DNA of 64,000 nucleotides from Isoetes taiwanensis (Eukaryota > Streptophyta > Lycopodiopsida > Isoetales > Isoetaceae). Of this stretch, positions 38,184 through 49,238 are shown piece by piece (position 1 is the stretch's first letter; the number at the start of each line of letters is the position of its first letter). Position numbers and translations under genes: made by a program. The stretch is from contig JAJEKV010000054.1 in assembly GCA_021234155.1 (NCBI GenBank), forward strand, positions 4,385,962 to 4,449,961, read 5' to 3'. The notes under the pieces were generated by a model. It had not been told where the DNA came from, searched no databases, and saw nothing but the letters and a program-made list of their open reading frames with translations.

Positions 38184-40135
38184 TATCTACCCCGATGTTT
38201 TTGGGACTCTAACGTCTAAAGAGTAAAGTTTATGGCAGAGATCTTACTTGTGCAATTCCTTTGACATTTCTTCTAGGCTAAACTCCTTGTCAACAACTTT
38301 TTGGAGAAGCCTCTCCAGAATCTCTGTGTCGGAGAAGCCCTGCATTTCTCGCCAGACGGTAATGGTCATTTCTTTTTGGGCACGCGTCGGATGATTTTTT
38401 CTTGGTGCTCTCCTTGCCCTTGCTCTTTAACTCCCCTCGTTCGAACATTGAAAATATCTCGTCCTGGAGTTCCCAAATCTGTTCAAAAAGATGTCACGTG
38501 AGAAAGTTGATTTGTTATTCTGGAATACGTTTTGCGCTTACCTTGCCATCTCTAAAAGCTAATTGAAACCAGTTATCGTGGCCAATAAGAGACTGCCTTT
38601 TATTGGCCTCGTCATATTTCAGTCAGCATTCAATGGCACACGCCTCCTTAAGCTCCAAGGAAAACGCTGGCTTCTTCAGGTCCTCACCGTACTTTTCCTT
38701 AAAAATTACGTACTCCCTGTGCATGAACCGGATCTTGTCGACGAAGCTCATCTTTAGTTTATATTCGTTGTCAGCATTGTGGGTGTTGGCAACGATTTTC
38801 GCTTCTTCATCGGTAAGACCACAGTAGACAGCGCAGAGGACGGAGAGGTACCTCGGGTTCTTCTTCTCTTTGTAAAGTTGCCTTCTTGCCTTGAAGCTGT
38901 GATTGCCTCCCAAGACGTAGTGAGTGTAGGTCTCTGCGTTTTCTCTGTCATAGTCCTGGGGGGTTTTGCACTGCTCCCTGTCAACAAGGACAACTATTGG
39001 GGCCACATGAGCATTTGGATTGCTCCTTATTCTGTCTTTCAGGTTCCTCAAGTGATCGGCGTAAATTTTGCGAACCTGAAGTGGCCTTTCACCAGCTTCA
39101 TTTTTTGGTGGAAGCTTCATACAAGTGACTGGCAAATAAATAACACCTTGCACAAACTTGTGCAGGTTTATCTCCTCCATTTTTTCAGATGTTTTATCAA
39201 CTTTTTTTTCTTTGATAGCAACACCAGGTGCTTTGCCTTTCCCCTTCTTCTTCTTTTGTGCCTCAGGAGCATCTTCTGTTGCAATCAAAGCCGTTTGCTT
39301 TTTTTTAGGCTCTTTAGCGGCAACGGTTTGCCTTTGCCGCTTTGGTGGTGGTGACGGTGGCCTTTCTTCGGACTCTGATGGACTCCCAGATGGTGATGCA
39401 CTGCTCGGGCTATCTGGGTTATCTTCCCCTTGTTCTGACTCGCTGTAGGGGAAGTCCTCGCTCGTTGTGCTTCGAACGTAGTTAATGATGGAACAGAGCG
39501 ACTTCTTGTTCAGGTAGTGAGAAACATACTTGTAAAGAGGATGTGGATTTACTTTCACCACTCTAAGGTATGATTCATCAACATGAATAAAGCCTTGGGA
39601 TGTCTGAAAAGAAAGTCTCCCTCCCTGACCGGACTCCCCAGCTACCTCACTGACGGATTGGATGGTGCCCATGCAGACAAATTCCCTGTCATCGTACCTT
39701 TTGGTTCCAGGGCTCCGACAGACATGTAGAAATGTCAGGGTGCTATACTTTCCTGAAGTACCCCTTGTAAAGAACCATTGAGTCTGAAGGTTTTCGTAGA
39801 TAGTAGGCGCAGCTGACTCCTCAAGCCTTCTCTGTGGGTGCGGTTTTTGTACGACTTTAAGGGGCCTCTTCTGTTGTTTCTTACTGTTGTCTTGTCTGTG
39901 CAAATTGTTTGTAAACACGACTTTGTTAGAGAAAACAGTAGCCAAAAACTATTCCAGAATACAAAATGTCTTGCAAAAAGGAAAGAAAGAGGGCAAAAAG
40001 AGGACAAAAATGCCAAAAAAGCACTGCAATCTTGACAAAAAAACTGGTCTAAACAAGCTTTAAATGCAGCAAAAACGCCTAGATTAACTAAAAATCGCAT
40101 GGAAAAGTAACCTCTTAAAACCTAAAAACACGAAA

Positions 40136-40437
40136 GTGTATTCCGGAATACACTTTTGCTTTCACTCAAAGGCGAGAGTGTATTCCGGAATACACTTTGG
40201 CCTTCAGTCGAAGGCGAAAGTGTATTCCGGAATACACTCTCGCTTTCACTCGAAGGCGAAAGTGTATTCCGGAATACACTCGCCGAAAGTGAAGGCCAAA
40301 AGTGTATTCGGAATACACTCTCGCGCCGGTTGGGCGAGAGTGTATTCGAATACACTTTGGCCTTCGACCGGGAAAGAGTGTATTTCGAATACACTTTTCG
40401 CCCGAAAGTGAAAGCAAAAGTGTATTCGGGAATAAGA
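40136..40437. repeat. Phased palindrome array in the central promoter region
   Basis: Eight copies start at 40,136, 40,178, 40,220, 40,262, 40,302, 40,340, 40,378 and 40,420. The first four are perfect at 42-bp spacing. The next are shortened at the centre (TTCGGAA, TTCGAA) and the spacing shrinks to match. Spacers are GC-rich and resemble each other (GCTTTCACT-GAAGGCGA). Further single or half copies lie at 38,514, 39,952, 40,505, 40,641, 40,674 and 40,749. Confidence 0.95.
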
Positions 40438-40449
40438 AACAGACATGCA

Positions 40450-40822
40450 AATGATTGTACGTTGTACTTTCTTACTGACCTGTCCATGTTCTCTCTATGT
40501 AAATCGGAATACAGTCTCTGAATATTATAATCGAAGGCGCTGGCGCTGGCGACTTGAGCTCAGAGACTGGAATACGCAACTGAAGGCGCCGAAATTTCCT
40601 TTTAAAGGTATCATTTTCGTCTTGCTCTTTTTCTATGTGATCCGGAATACGTTCAGCTTTACTATCCTACTCTTGTGTATTCCAGAATAGCTTTTATTTT
40701 GACTTTCACTTGATTAGTACTGGAACTTCTACTTGTACTACGTGGGCGTGTATTCGGGAATAAGAAAAGCTCTGCATTACAGAAAGTTTCTCAAATCTCT
40801 TTACTATTTTGCAGTTGTCAAG
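40450..40822. promoter_or_regulatory. Central intergenic region of the 8.4-kb element
   Basis: The stretch between the second array and the plus-strand start, with four degenerate palindrome copies. It lies between divergent genes, so it should hold at least the plus-strand promoter. No TATA box could be assigned with confidence. Confidence 0.5.
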
Positions 40823-43800
40823 ATGACGAACCGCTTCGTGAACAAGCTTCCACCACCTTTTGTTGTCTCAAGCTCGTCTGGTTCTGAGGACACGCTTGGG
40901 AACAACGTCATTTCTAGTGAAGACCGGCATTCTCCGACTCCTACCTCTGCTTCATCGTTGTTGCTTCTCGAAGACACACCGAGTCCAGCACATAACAGAC
41001 TTCCACCACCCTTCCAACCGTCACCAAGTCCACGTAGGCGGACTGCGGCATGCGCTTCCAAAGAATCACCACGGTTCGGAGCAGGTTGCCACCACCCTTT
41101 GTTCCTTCCGGGACCTCTGAAGCTCCACAACAAAGGGTGCTCAAGAACAAGCTACCCCCCCCTTTTGTAGTTTCGCCCCCTTCGTGCAAACATACAAGGA
41201 ACACAGAAAACACAGAAGACTGTGAGATTCACTACAATTTCTCTCACCAGGACTTCACTACAAATGAGGACGACGGTCCAGCATGCACTCCTCTTCACAC
41301 AACAACGGTTGTGACACATGGATTTGCAGAATTCCGGTCCGCTCTAAAGGAGATGTTTGCAAGAACTCCTTTTCAAGATGGTACAAGAACGGTGATGCCA
41401 CAACCTCTTATGGGCCATCACCATCCTTTAACACTGCTTGTACCCCGCCTATTAGGAACAACTTCACATGGTCTGTTTTCCTCTACAAGCACACCACTCG
41501 GAGACGGAGGAAGTCACCCCGAGTAGAAGTTTCATCGGAAGATGAAGACACCAACGAGGAACAAAGAGATTACATGTTCTCAAGCCAATCTTCAAAGAAA
41601 TTCAAGGTGGATTTTGGTTTGAGGCGTGTGCTCCAGAAGAAGAAGAAATCTTATGGATGAACACAAAATGAGGAGACTTTTGAGAACTAAATGCTGCTCA
41701 TTGGGTTGCATCAACAATTTAATATGGCTAAATTACAGCGATTAGAGACAACTTCACAGGTTCCATGACATTGGCGCACCCGAATGCCTACTTAGCTTAT
41801 CATGTAAGACCAGACCGCAACACCTTCTTGCACTACATTAACCGGCCAAGAAGTTTGCGAAATGCTTTATGGTTGTCCACCGTTTAGGGTCCACCGAGAA
41901 TGTCTAGAATACACAAAAAGACCGGACAAAAATCCAAAGAATCGATGATCATTGTGGGCCAAGAAGAGTTGTAACCATGCATGCCCTTCTGGCTGTGTCA
42001 TGGATGGAGAAATATTTTAGAGAAACATGTGAGAAGCTACCTATGACAACATGTATCATTTAAGCGATAACATCACCAAAAAGATGTTTTTAATGAGTAC
42101 AAAGAGACTTGCACTCGGCTTCAAGACATCTCTTACTCACACTTCACCAGATTGTGGAAAAGTGAATTCGGTCTTGTGAAAATTCCTAGAAAACATAGAA
42201 TGTCCGTTTGCTTTCGAGGTGTGCGAGAATTAAAGAGTCAACGAAACTGCGAAGACAGAGGTCGAAAGAAGTAAGCTCATGTTCTCCAATCTCTCACTTG
42301 TTTCGGAGAAAATGTTTTGACGATTTCTTCTGAGATATTGTGCAACGAGAACCTTGCCGGACATCGTGAACAACAAGCAAAGAGAGAGAAGAAAGCTTGC
42401 CAAGCATAGAAAAAAGCTCTTGAGCGTCCTTTTGCAATACATGTCTGTTGTGATTGATGGAATGAACAAAAAAAACAACTCTACCACATTTCTTGAACAT
42501 TCCTAAGGATGTGCCAGAGGAATGTTTTGTTAAGGTCCACCTTGTAGGAGCTATGGTCTTCAAAGGAAGTCTAAAGTGCAAAGTATTTTTGACGTATCCA
42601 AACTTGCATGGTGACCCGAACCTCACAATTACAATTCTTAACAAGGTCCTGTGCGAGCAAGAGCAATTACCACCAGTGCTTTATCTGCAACTTGACAATA
42701 CTACAAGGGAGAACAAGAATCAAACACTCTTTGCGTACTGTGCCATGTTAGTGGAGCTAGGGATCTTTAGAAAAGTGAAGCTTGGTTTCTTACTTGTAGG
42801 CCACACTCATGATCAGATTGACCAAATGTTCAGCAGATTTTCTGTGCGCCTTAGAAGGAAGAAGGCTTTCTGTCTTCCTTCTTTAGTTCGAATTATTGAA
42901 GATTCTTACACTCCTACTCCAGTGGTCGATCTTCTTAAAGAGACTGCTGATTTTAGAGAGTTTGTTTTCTCTCAACGTTCAAACAGAGAACAAGCTGTGA
43001 ACAAGTTGAATGATCTCACCTTTCAGCATCATATCAAGTTCTACTTGAAGGATGGCCAAAGCTTCTTCTGAGGGAAGAAGTATACCACAACTAAGGACTG
43101 GAGTCCACCAGAGGGATTACGCTTCCTTAAATATATTCCAGACACTTCCTTCATAGAGCGTGCTGAACAACTTCCTCTCAAAAATCCTAAGGAGTCCAAG
43201 CAGAAGAAAAGTACCCCAGAGTCATCCTTAAAAGCCATTGAAAATGGAATTTCCTCAGGCTTTAAGTACTTCTTAGAAGAAGATCGGATGTGGTGGAGTA
43301 ATTTCTTTCTCGAACAGAAAATTGTTGTACAAAATATAGCTCTAAGACAGTTGCAAGAACCATTTCAATGGCCTAACACCTTCCATCAACCCCAGCACCA
43401 AGCAGGTCCAAGCATTGCTACATTTGCACCTGCAGTAGAAGACGAGGAGGACCGAGTCATGTACCTCGGACCAAGACGCAGGAATGAGCCTCAAGGTAAT
43501 ATCACAGAAATTACCAAAGGTATGCTGATTGCTCTTCCGACTGAGGAGGATGACAAAGGTCGACCGTTCTGGATAGCAAAAGTGCTTGACACAGTCAAGG
43601 AGGAAGGCTTAGTCACTAAACTCAAGATTCATTGGCTTGCAACATTTCGAGAAAATGCTTTTGAAGGTAGATATGAGTTAGAAATGAGAAGCCAAGGAAA
43701 AGGGAGAAAGTCCAAGAAGGTGGGTTGTAGGGACGAGCTGAACCTTAATGACGTGACTATTTTGTGCTATGATTTTAAATTGAAATCTGACAATCGTCTA

Positions 43801-44058
43801 CGCCAAAAGACTATCAATTTGCTTAAAAAAGCTTGTAATTACGAAGAAGATGATGAAGAAGGTGGTGACAATGCTTCACCGTCTGTTGATAGTGATGAGG
43901 AAGATAACTCAAGCACTTCCTCGGATGACAGTGAAAGAAGTGAAGGTGATGACGATGGCATAAATGAATATGAAGGCGCCCCGATCCCTCTCTCATCACT
44001 CCTCACACTTTTGCACATAAGCGGAGTCTTAGAAAAGATCAGTAAATTTTGCATGTGA
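40823..44058 (+). pseudogene. DUF7869-like element protein with LPPPF repeats and GHTHDQID domain, decayed
   Basis: ATG at 40,823 opens MTNRFVNKLPPPFVVSSSSG. Four [KR]LPPPF motifs follow within about 120 codons across two frames. From 41,660 to 42,490 coding traces (FGLVKIPRKHRMSVCFRG near 42,180) are broken by stops. At 42,493-43,071 a clear domain reads LYLQLDNTTRENKNQTLFA, then LLVGHTHDQIDQMFSRFSV, which I recall as the hallmark of DUF7869 proteins found in many eukaryotic repeats. The last exon-like stretch (43,288-44,058) has GRPFWIAKVLDT, a small beta-barrel-like (BAH or chromo-type) module, then an acidic tail. It is a candidate transposase or integrase-like protein; catalysis is unproven. 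Confidence 0.72.
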
Positions 44059-44281
44059 ATATGAAGATTCTATCTTCAAATTTTGAGAATACTACAGTTT
44101 CAGTTACAGACTTACTTCAATTTTTTGTTAAATATTTTATCCTCTGAAATTAGAGTTTCTCTCTTTAAACATACTTGAAGAACATTCTATTTGCTAAGAA
44201 AAGTGACACTTTAAAAAAGTCAATTCTTTCGTTGCAAAAAAAAATTAGTCATTTGGGGGTCAAAATAGAATTTCATGCATC

Positions 44282-44301
44282 TTTTTTTTTTTTTTTTTTT
44301 A
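44282..44301. repeat. Poly-T tract
   Basis: About 20 T just inside the right end of the 8.4-kb element; no LINE coding sequence is attached. Confidence 0.85.
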
Positions 44302-44330
44302 ACCTCGTTTTACCCCCTTTTTTGTTAAAA

Positions 44331-44392
44331 AAAAAGGAATCTTTGAGGAATATTCCTTTTGCTCTCGTTTCAATGATTTGCTCCCGTTTAAT
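44331..44392. repeat. Right terminal inverted repeat
   Basis: Ends CTCCCGTTTAAT; the inner block GGAATCTTTGA at 44,336 mirrors the left end. Confidence 0.8.
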
Positions 44393-44469
44393 ACGCAACT
44401 TTGTTTAGCTCTATTAATGTGCATATGAATGAGGGTTCAGCTAATAAGGAAGATGTGCTTGATAGCCTG

Positions 44470-47424
44470 TTGGAGGTGATGACGAGGATGCCGTAAATGA
44501 AGACCAAGAACAGATAAGAAATAGTGTGGAGGAGAATAAGAAAGGGAAGAAAAGACAGCGATCCAATTGGGCTGCAGGACGAAATTTTTTGCCTGAATGG
44601 GCTAAGAAACACACTTGGATTGAGCCCATTCCAAGTCCAGATGGTGGGTTACCAAACCGAGCACGTTGTATTCCTTGTTCGTGGAAGCAAAAGTCAAATT
44701 GCGAGATGCAGCTGAAAATAGGCACCATTGAAAAACACACGGGAAAGCTTTATGAGAAAAAAGTTATAGATGGAAAGGAGGTAAATGTTGTTACATGGAA
44801 GGAACAATGCAAGCATAAAACCAATGTCATACTTTTTGAGCAGCACAAGCAAACAGAGAAACAAAAAGTAGAGAATGCCCGGGGGATGCACTTATACAAA
44901 AGGGGGTATGCCATGTGCATGCAGAGGGTGACCAAAAACACCCCCGTATACGATTTTTTGAAAGGCAAATTTGACCCCTTCCATACAAAACTTACTTCAA
45001 GTAGTGGTCAAAACCCCCCCTAACTCCGCCGTATACGTGTGGAAATGGGTCCAAAAAACCCCCTACAAGTCACTCAGGCACATTGTATGGTGCCCAAAAG
45101 TGAATCCCCCTTGAGAGAATGCTGCATCAATTCGTCTCATATTCCAAAAGATGTTGGATAAAAGTCTAGGGTCCAAGCTAGTACAATTGCAAACGGTTTT
45201 CCATGTGTTGAAGTTGGGGCGCCCTATGACAGACTATCCAGAGTACAAAAGGTTCCTCTCTCTCCAAGGCATATCAAATTTCCTGATTCGCATTGGTCAC
45301 GAAACAGTGGATGGGAGTTTGCTAAAGTAATGAATCAAGTTATGCAGGAGCACTTGAAAGATATCATAAAAGCATGCAACTACTTTTCATTGTCATTGGA
45401 CGAAGCTAGCACTAAAGACAATAATTCTTGGGTCTGCATGACAGTCTATTATGTGAAAGAACATGTTAGACGGTCTGCCTATGTTGGGGTCAGAAAGCTG
45501 ATGCAAGCTGCTAATGCAGAGAACATTTATGAAATTGTAAAAGAGACCTTGGTTGGCCAGCTAGAGTTGTTTATGGGCGAGATAGCAAGAAAACTAGTTT
45601 GTGTTGGCGTGGACGGAGCATCTATTATGCAAGGTAATAGAAATGGTCTGTGTGTTCGGACTCAGACTGGAATGGCACCTTATATGTTGGGAATACATTG
45701 TATGGCTCATGGCATGGATTTAGCATATCAAATTGTAGATCAATTCAAATGCGTTGAGAAGGTGGAAAACTTGGTTACCAAAGCATATGCATTCTTTAGC
45801 CATAGCTCCAAAAGGTTAGCTATAATTGATCTACTTTCTTGTTTTACTGGGTTCGTTTCCCGATTATTGCAACAGTAGTTCATTCATATTTATTGCATTC
45901 ATCTTATTACAGCAGTAGTTCATTCATAATTAGTACTTTTTTCTATGATTACAGCCGTATTTTACTCATTTACTACATGTGACGCAGGTATAGATTATTC
46001 AAGGATATATCTGCGGGTTTGACTAAAGGTAATAAGATGCTAAAGAAATGTTAGCACGCGTTGGATCTCCTTGTATTACCCAGCTGAAAGAATCTTCAAT
46101 GAATATCCAGCACTAGTTGCACTAATGGATAAGATACATGTTAAAAAAACTAAGGAGATGGAGAAGGCTTTGGAGCTATTGACCCTCCTCTTCAATTGAA
46201 TATTAATTCATGGCGTTGATCTATTCTGTAAAAAAATAACTTTGATTTGATGCACTTTTCATATATACGTATGCTGCCAATGCTCCTGCAAATGCATATG
46301 CTAGTAAAGCTGACAGAAAAAAAACCATGTATATCTCCGAATATAGCAATATAAGAAAGTTGTCATGCCATGCCTTGGAGTGTTTGTATACAACCGCTTC
46401 CACCGTGCCATACAACAGGAAAAAAATTCCTTCATGGTACAAGCTTGTCGAAATTGAGAGCACAAACTCAAAGAGCTTTTTGGCATATGATTCTAAAGAT
46501 AAAGTTTGTGTGAAAGCGCATTCTCGATTAGTGCAGGTAGATCAATTCAGCATCCTTTTGAATTTGTTGATTTATTCTTTTCATAGGTCATGTCAAGAAC
46601 ATTAGTTAGTACGTGTATTTTTACTGTTTTTGGGCTGTTTTGATGTGTGCCTAAGTAAGCAGAATATTGTATTGCAGATGTATACTACAAGAACTAGAGT
46701 TCGTGGTCGTCTTCCAGGAAGGAGCCCTACAAGTAGAGATGCTTTCAATAATACTATGGACGTGGTGAGGGGGAACCTCGCTCAAGTTGCAAAAGCTTTA
46801 GCAGCTAAAATTCGTTCTCGCTTTCCAAGAGACGATTTCCTGGAAGCAATGGCTATCGTATATCCACCATTTTGGTTTCATTCACAAGGTATTGAAAATG
46901 CTCAATTACAATTCAAGAAAAATTTGAAGGTTATTATAAAGCATTTTTCACATACTACTGTTATGAATGGCGAGGAGATTTATGGTATTATTAGTGGAGA
47001 TGAATTGCTTGCCCAATCAGAATGTTTTGGCTTGGCAGCACGATGTGGGCACAGGTTGAGAACTTGGAAAAGCCAACTAAATGTGGTGCAATCACAAGGC
47101 TTTGGACAAAAATTGGGTATAGTCAAGTGCTACGAGAGCACATGCCTGCATATTTCAAGCTTGCAGATCTTTGTCAAACCATGATCCTTGGGTCTGCAGA
47201 GGATGAGAGGACTTTTAGTCTCATGGGAGTCCTTAAAAATAAGGTGCGGAATAAACTCACCAAAAATCTCGACTTGCGTCACCGAGCGTATGCAAGTGAG
47301 TATACTATCGAAGAATTTCCATATGAAAGGGCACTAGCTACTTGGAGTTCTTTATATAGTAGGCGTGGCCAAGATAACAGTTTACAAATAAGAGAGGTTC
47401 AATCGACAGGATGGCAAGCTTAGA
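44470..47424 (+). pseudogene. hAT-family transposase, decayed
   Basis: From about 44,470 the frame reads EQIRNSVEENKKGKKRQRSN, then a zinc-finger-like RCIPCSWKQKSNC. Interrupted sequence follows (LKLGRPMTDYPEYKRF near 45,210), then SLSLDEASTKDNNSWVC at 45,390, VCVGVDGASIMQGNRNG and GIHCMAHGMDLAYQ. The C-terminal dimerisation region is at 47,150-47,300 (LADLCQTMILGSAEDERTFS and NKVRNKLTKNLDLRHRAY). Order and motifs fit plant hAT proteins of the DUF4371-like branch. Stops, frameshifts and probable introns break it. Ends and 8-bp duplications were not located. Confidence 0.82.
44922..45085. repeat. Thrice-repeated GGTC-AAAA-CCCCC motif interrupting the hAT gene
   Basis: GACCAAAAACACCCCCGTAT, GGTCAAAACCCCCCC and GGGTCCAAAAAACCCCC occur within 150 bp, along with two copies of CCGTATACG. 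Coding similarity to hAT stops just before and resumes about 100 bp after. This looks like a small insertion. Confidence 0.45.
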
Positions 47425-48695
47425 TATGGTGGTAAGTAGTAAATCACTTCCTCTTTGTTTTTTTAGATACTCAGTTACAGTAAGTAGTAAATTGCTTCAG
47501 CTCTTTTCTATGTGAAGTAGTTGTTTCTATCTTTGCTGAGGTTGAATGTTTCTGTTTCTGTCATATTTCATAAATGTAGAGCTCGAATATATGCTGAATT
47601 GAATTTAGATTATTCTATTCAGAAAAAGCTCATGCTAATAATGAATAGTAGTAGAAGCCATGTGCTTTTACTACTATGGATCTGAATGTTGCTGGAAACA
47701 CATCGATGGGCAAACCAAATTATGTGCGGATAGCAATGGGTACACAGAGTTCACATAAGAAAAATCGGCTTCTTTGGTTATCTGTAGGAGAAGTAATTCG
47801 GATTTGCAATTGGAGTCGAACTCTTTGCCGAGATGTTCACGTTGATTGATATTTTTTTTTTTTAATTTTCCCTAAGTTAACATTTGGGTTCTGTTTTATA
47901 ATTTTCTTATACCTAGTTTACTTGCATGTTTGGATCAGGACTTGATGCAAGATAGAGTGGTTCTTCATAGTTTTAGTTTTTTCTTTACAATTAGGTCCTC
48001 AAACCCATTTGGTCCTCAAAACAATTCGACAATTAAAGGATCCTCTTTCATGTTCATTTTACATGCGTTATTGTTTGTTCTATATGCTTTAGTGATTGTG
48101 TCAAGTTTTTGGTAATATTGCCTAGAAATGTTTGCTCTTTCCTTCAAAGTACGTATCCATATCATAAAAAAAAATCGTCCTCGTTCATTTATAAAATTTT
48201 GTGTTTGTACATTAATTTTTATACTGCCTAGAAATATTCGCCATTTCTTTCAACGTACGTATCCATATTTTAAAAAAAAATCGCCATTGTTTCTATAGGA
48301 ATTATAAAGGAAGAATAAGATATCGCTTTTAAAAAATATAGCTAAAACAACATTTATCGCCACAGTGTCTACAATATAGATAAGTTTGGATGACGATAAA
48401 GTCATCTCTGCACAAAGATAAGCTGCAGTTGAGGATCTGTTGCTAAACGTCGTTGCCTGTGGTGGAATCTCACCCTTATATAGGCCTCGGAATTGGGACC
48501 TTGGTCTGCGATTGGGCCACTTGGCCCAATGCCTTTTTACATGGCAAGTGGGGCCACTAGCACCTTTATGGAAAATACATATTAATAGGTATTTGAGATG
48601 GGATGCTCTCCCTTTGACATGTGCCACACATGCAAATAGGCATGTGCCACACATGCGGGATTCAAATGTTCACACTTAACATGTTATATTAGAAT
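47425..48695. other. No gene seen
   Basis: AT-rich sequence. A related stretch (TTGCCTAGAAATGTTTGCTC at 48,118 and a variant at 48,225) is locally duplicated, followed both times by ACGTACGTATCCATAT-like sequence. Confidence 0.5.
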
Positions 48696-48699
48696 AACA

Positions 48700-49170
48700 T
48701 ATTGAGTCTTTGCCCCTGGGGGATATATCATGTGACTACAAGCTCGATTACTGGCGCTTGGGTCCCTATCGGATCATTGAACGAGTTAGTGATGCTGCTT
48801 TCTGTCTGAAGCTTCTATCGTCAGTTTGACTTCACGCAGTATTCCATGTGTCTTTGTTGGAACCCTGTATGGCGAATCCTTTTCCAGATCGAGTACCTCC
48901 ACCTCCACACCCAGTGGAAATTGATGATCATGAGGAATTCGAGGTTCGAGAGATTCTAGACTCCAAGTTTCTTCGTCGGCGATTATATTACTTGGTCGAT
49001 TAGGAAGGAGACTCACCATGTGATAGAACCTGGGAGCCTGTCGAGAATTTGACTAATGCTTCTGATAAAATTGCGGAGTTCCGCCGACGTTACCCGGATA
49101 AGCCAAGTTTGAGTACTCCGGCCCCAGCTCCGAGGACTCGTCGCCGTCGTAGAAGGAGGATGGTGTGGCA
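48700..49170 (+). pseudogene. Ty3/gypsy integrase C-terminus with chromodomain (chromovirus fragment)
   Basis: Reading plus: KLDYWRLGPYRIIERVSDAA, then a stop where Asp-type residues are expected, FHVSLLEPC, and a classic chromodomain with EEFEVREILDSKFLRRRLYY and TWEPVENLTNASDKIAEFRR. The Trp in the YLVDW position is now TAG (near 49,003). The chromodomain would steer integration to methylated histones. Everything upstream in pol is missing, and no LTR was recognised downstream. It is an old fragment. Confidence 0.82.
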
Positions 49171-49238
49171 ACCATACGGATATTCGTATCATACGAACAT
49201 TATACTCGTATGTACAAAAGATGGTCGTCACACGGACG

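Larger units (their letters stand above)
36364..39945 (-). pseudogene. ParB-like domain fused to beta-class DNA amino-methyltransferase, five exons, decayed
   Basis: Exons are 39,945-38,542, 38,478-38,248, 37,820-37,682, 37,610-37,169 and 37,033-36,364; the first start is uncertain. Residues about 163-260 are an acidic/basic linker with NLS-like PPKRQRQ. Residues about 264-440 resemble a ParB/sulfiredoxin-type fold (VLGGNHSFKARRQLYKE, CGLTDEEAKIVANTHN). A TGA at 38,623 replaces a likely Trp codon, and the frame continues beyond it. Exon 2 has a frameshift in an A-run near 38,410. The methyltransferase follows: VIADLPYGFKL (catalytic motif IV), a frameshift near 37,240, then LDAFSGSGTTIA (SAM-binding motif I) and CVAVDIDKDAV. 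Motif IV before motif I is the beta-class order, typical of bacterial and phage N4C or N6A enzymes. Confidence 0.88.
36026..44392. mobile_element. 8.4-kb TIR element with ParB-methyltransferase gene, DUF7869-like gene and phased palindromes
   Basis: The ends are inverted copies: ATTAAACGGGAG at 36,026-36,037 and CTCCCGTTTAAT at 44,381-44,392. A second shared block, TCAAAGATTCC, sits at 36,056 and, inverted, at 44,336-44,346. Two genes run outward from the centre, ending about 340 bp from each end. Between and within them lie about twenty copies of an 18-bp palindrome. The target duplication is unclear (GCAA occurs just outside both ends). Classifying it as a DNA transposon rests on the inverted ends and the integrase-like plus-strand protein, and is inference. 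Both genes are broken in this copy. Confidence 0.82.

Noticed and set aside
38623-38625. Programmed readthrough or selenocysteine at the in-frame TGA
   Set aside because: Other frameshifts in the same gene show plain decay, and a TGG-to-TGA change suffices.
36364-39945. Bacterial contamination or an organelle origin for the ParB-methyltransferase gene
   Set aside because: It has several GT-AG introns, an NLS-like linker, and lies inside plant TIRs next to VPS53 exons and a hAT.
40122-40521. Open frames of about 90-120 codons through the palindrome arrays (repeated YSGIH or FRNTL peptides)
   Set aside because: The 42-bp period is a multiple of three and the motif lacks stops, so repeats stay open in several frames on both strands. 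This is an artefact.
36019-44398. Target-site duplication of the methylase element (TTGCAA versus ACGCAA)
   Set aside because: Only four of six bases agree, which is not enough to call.
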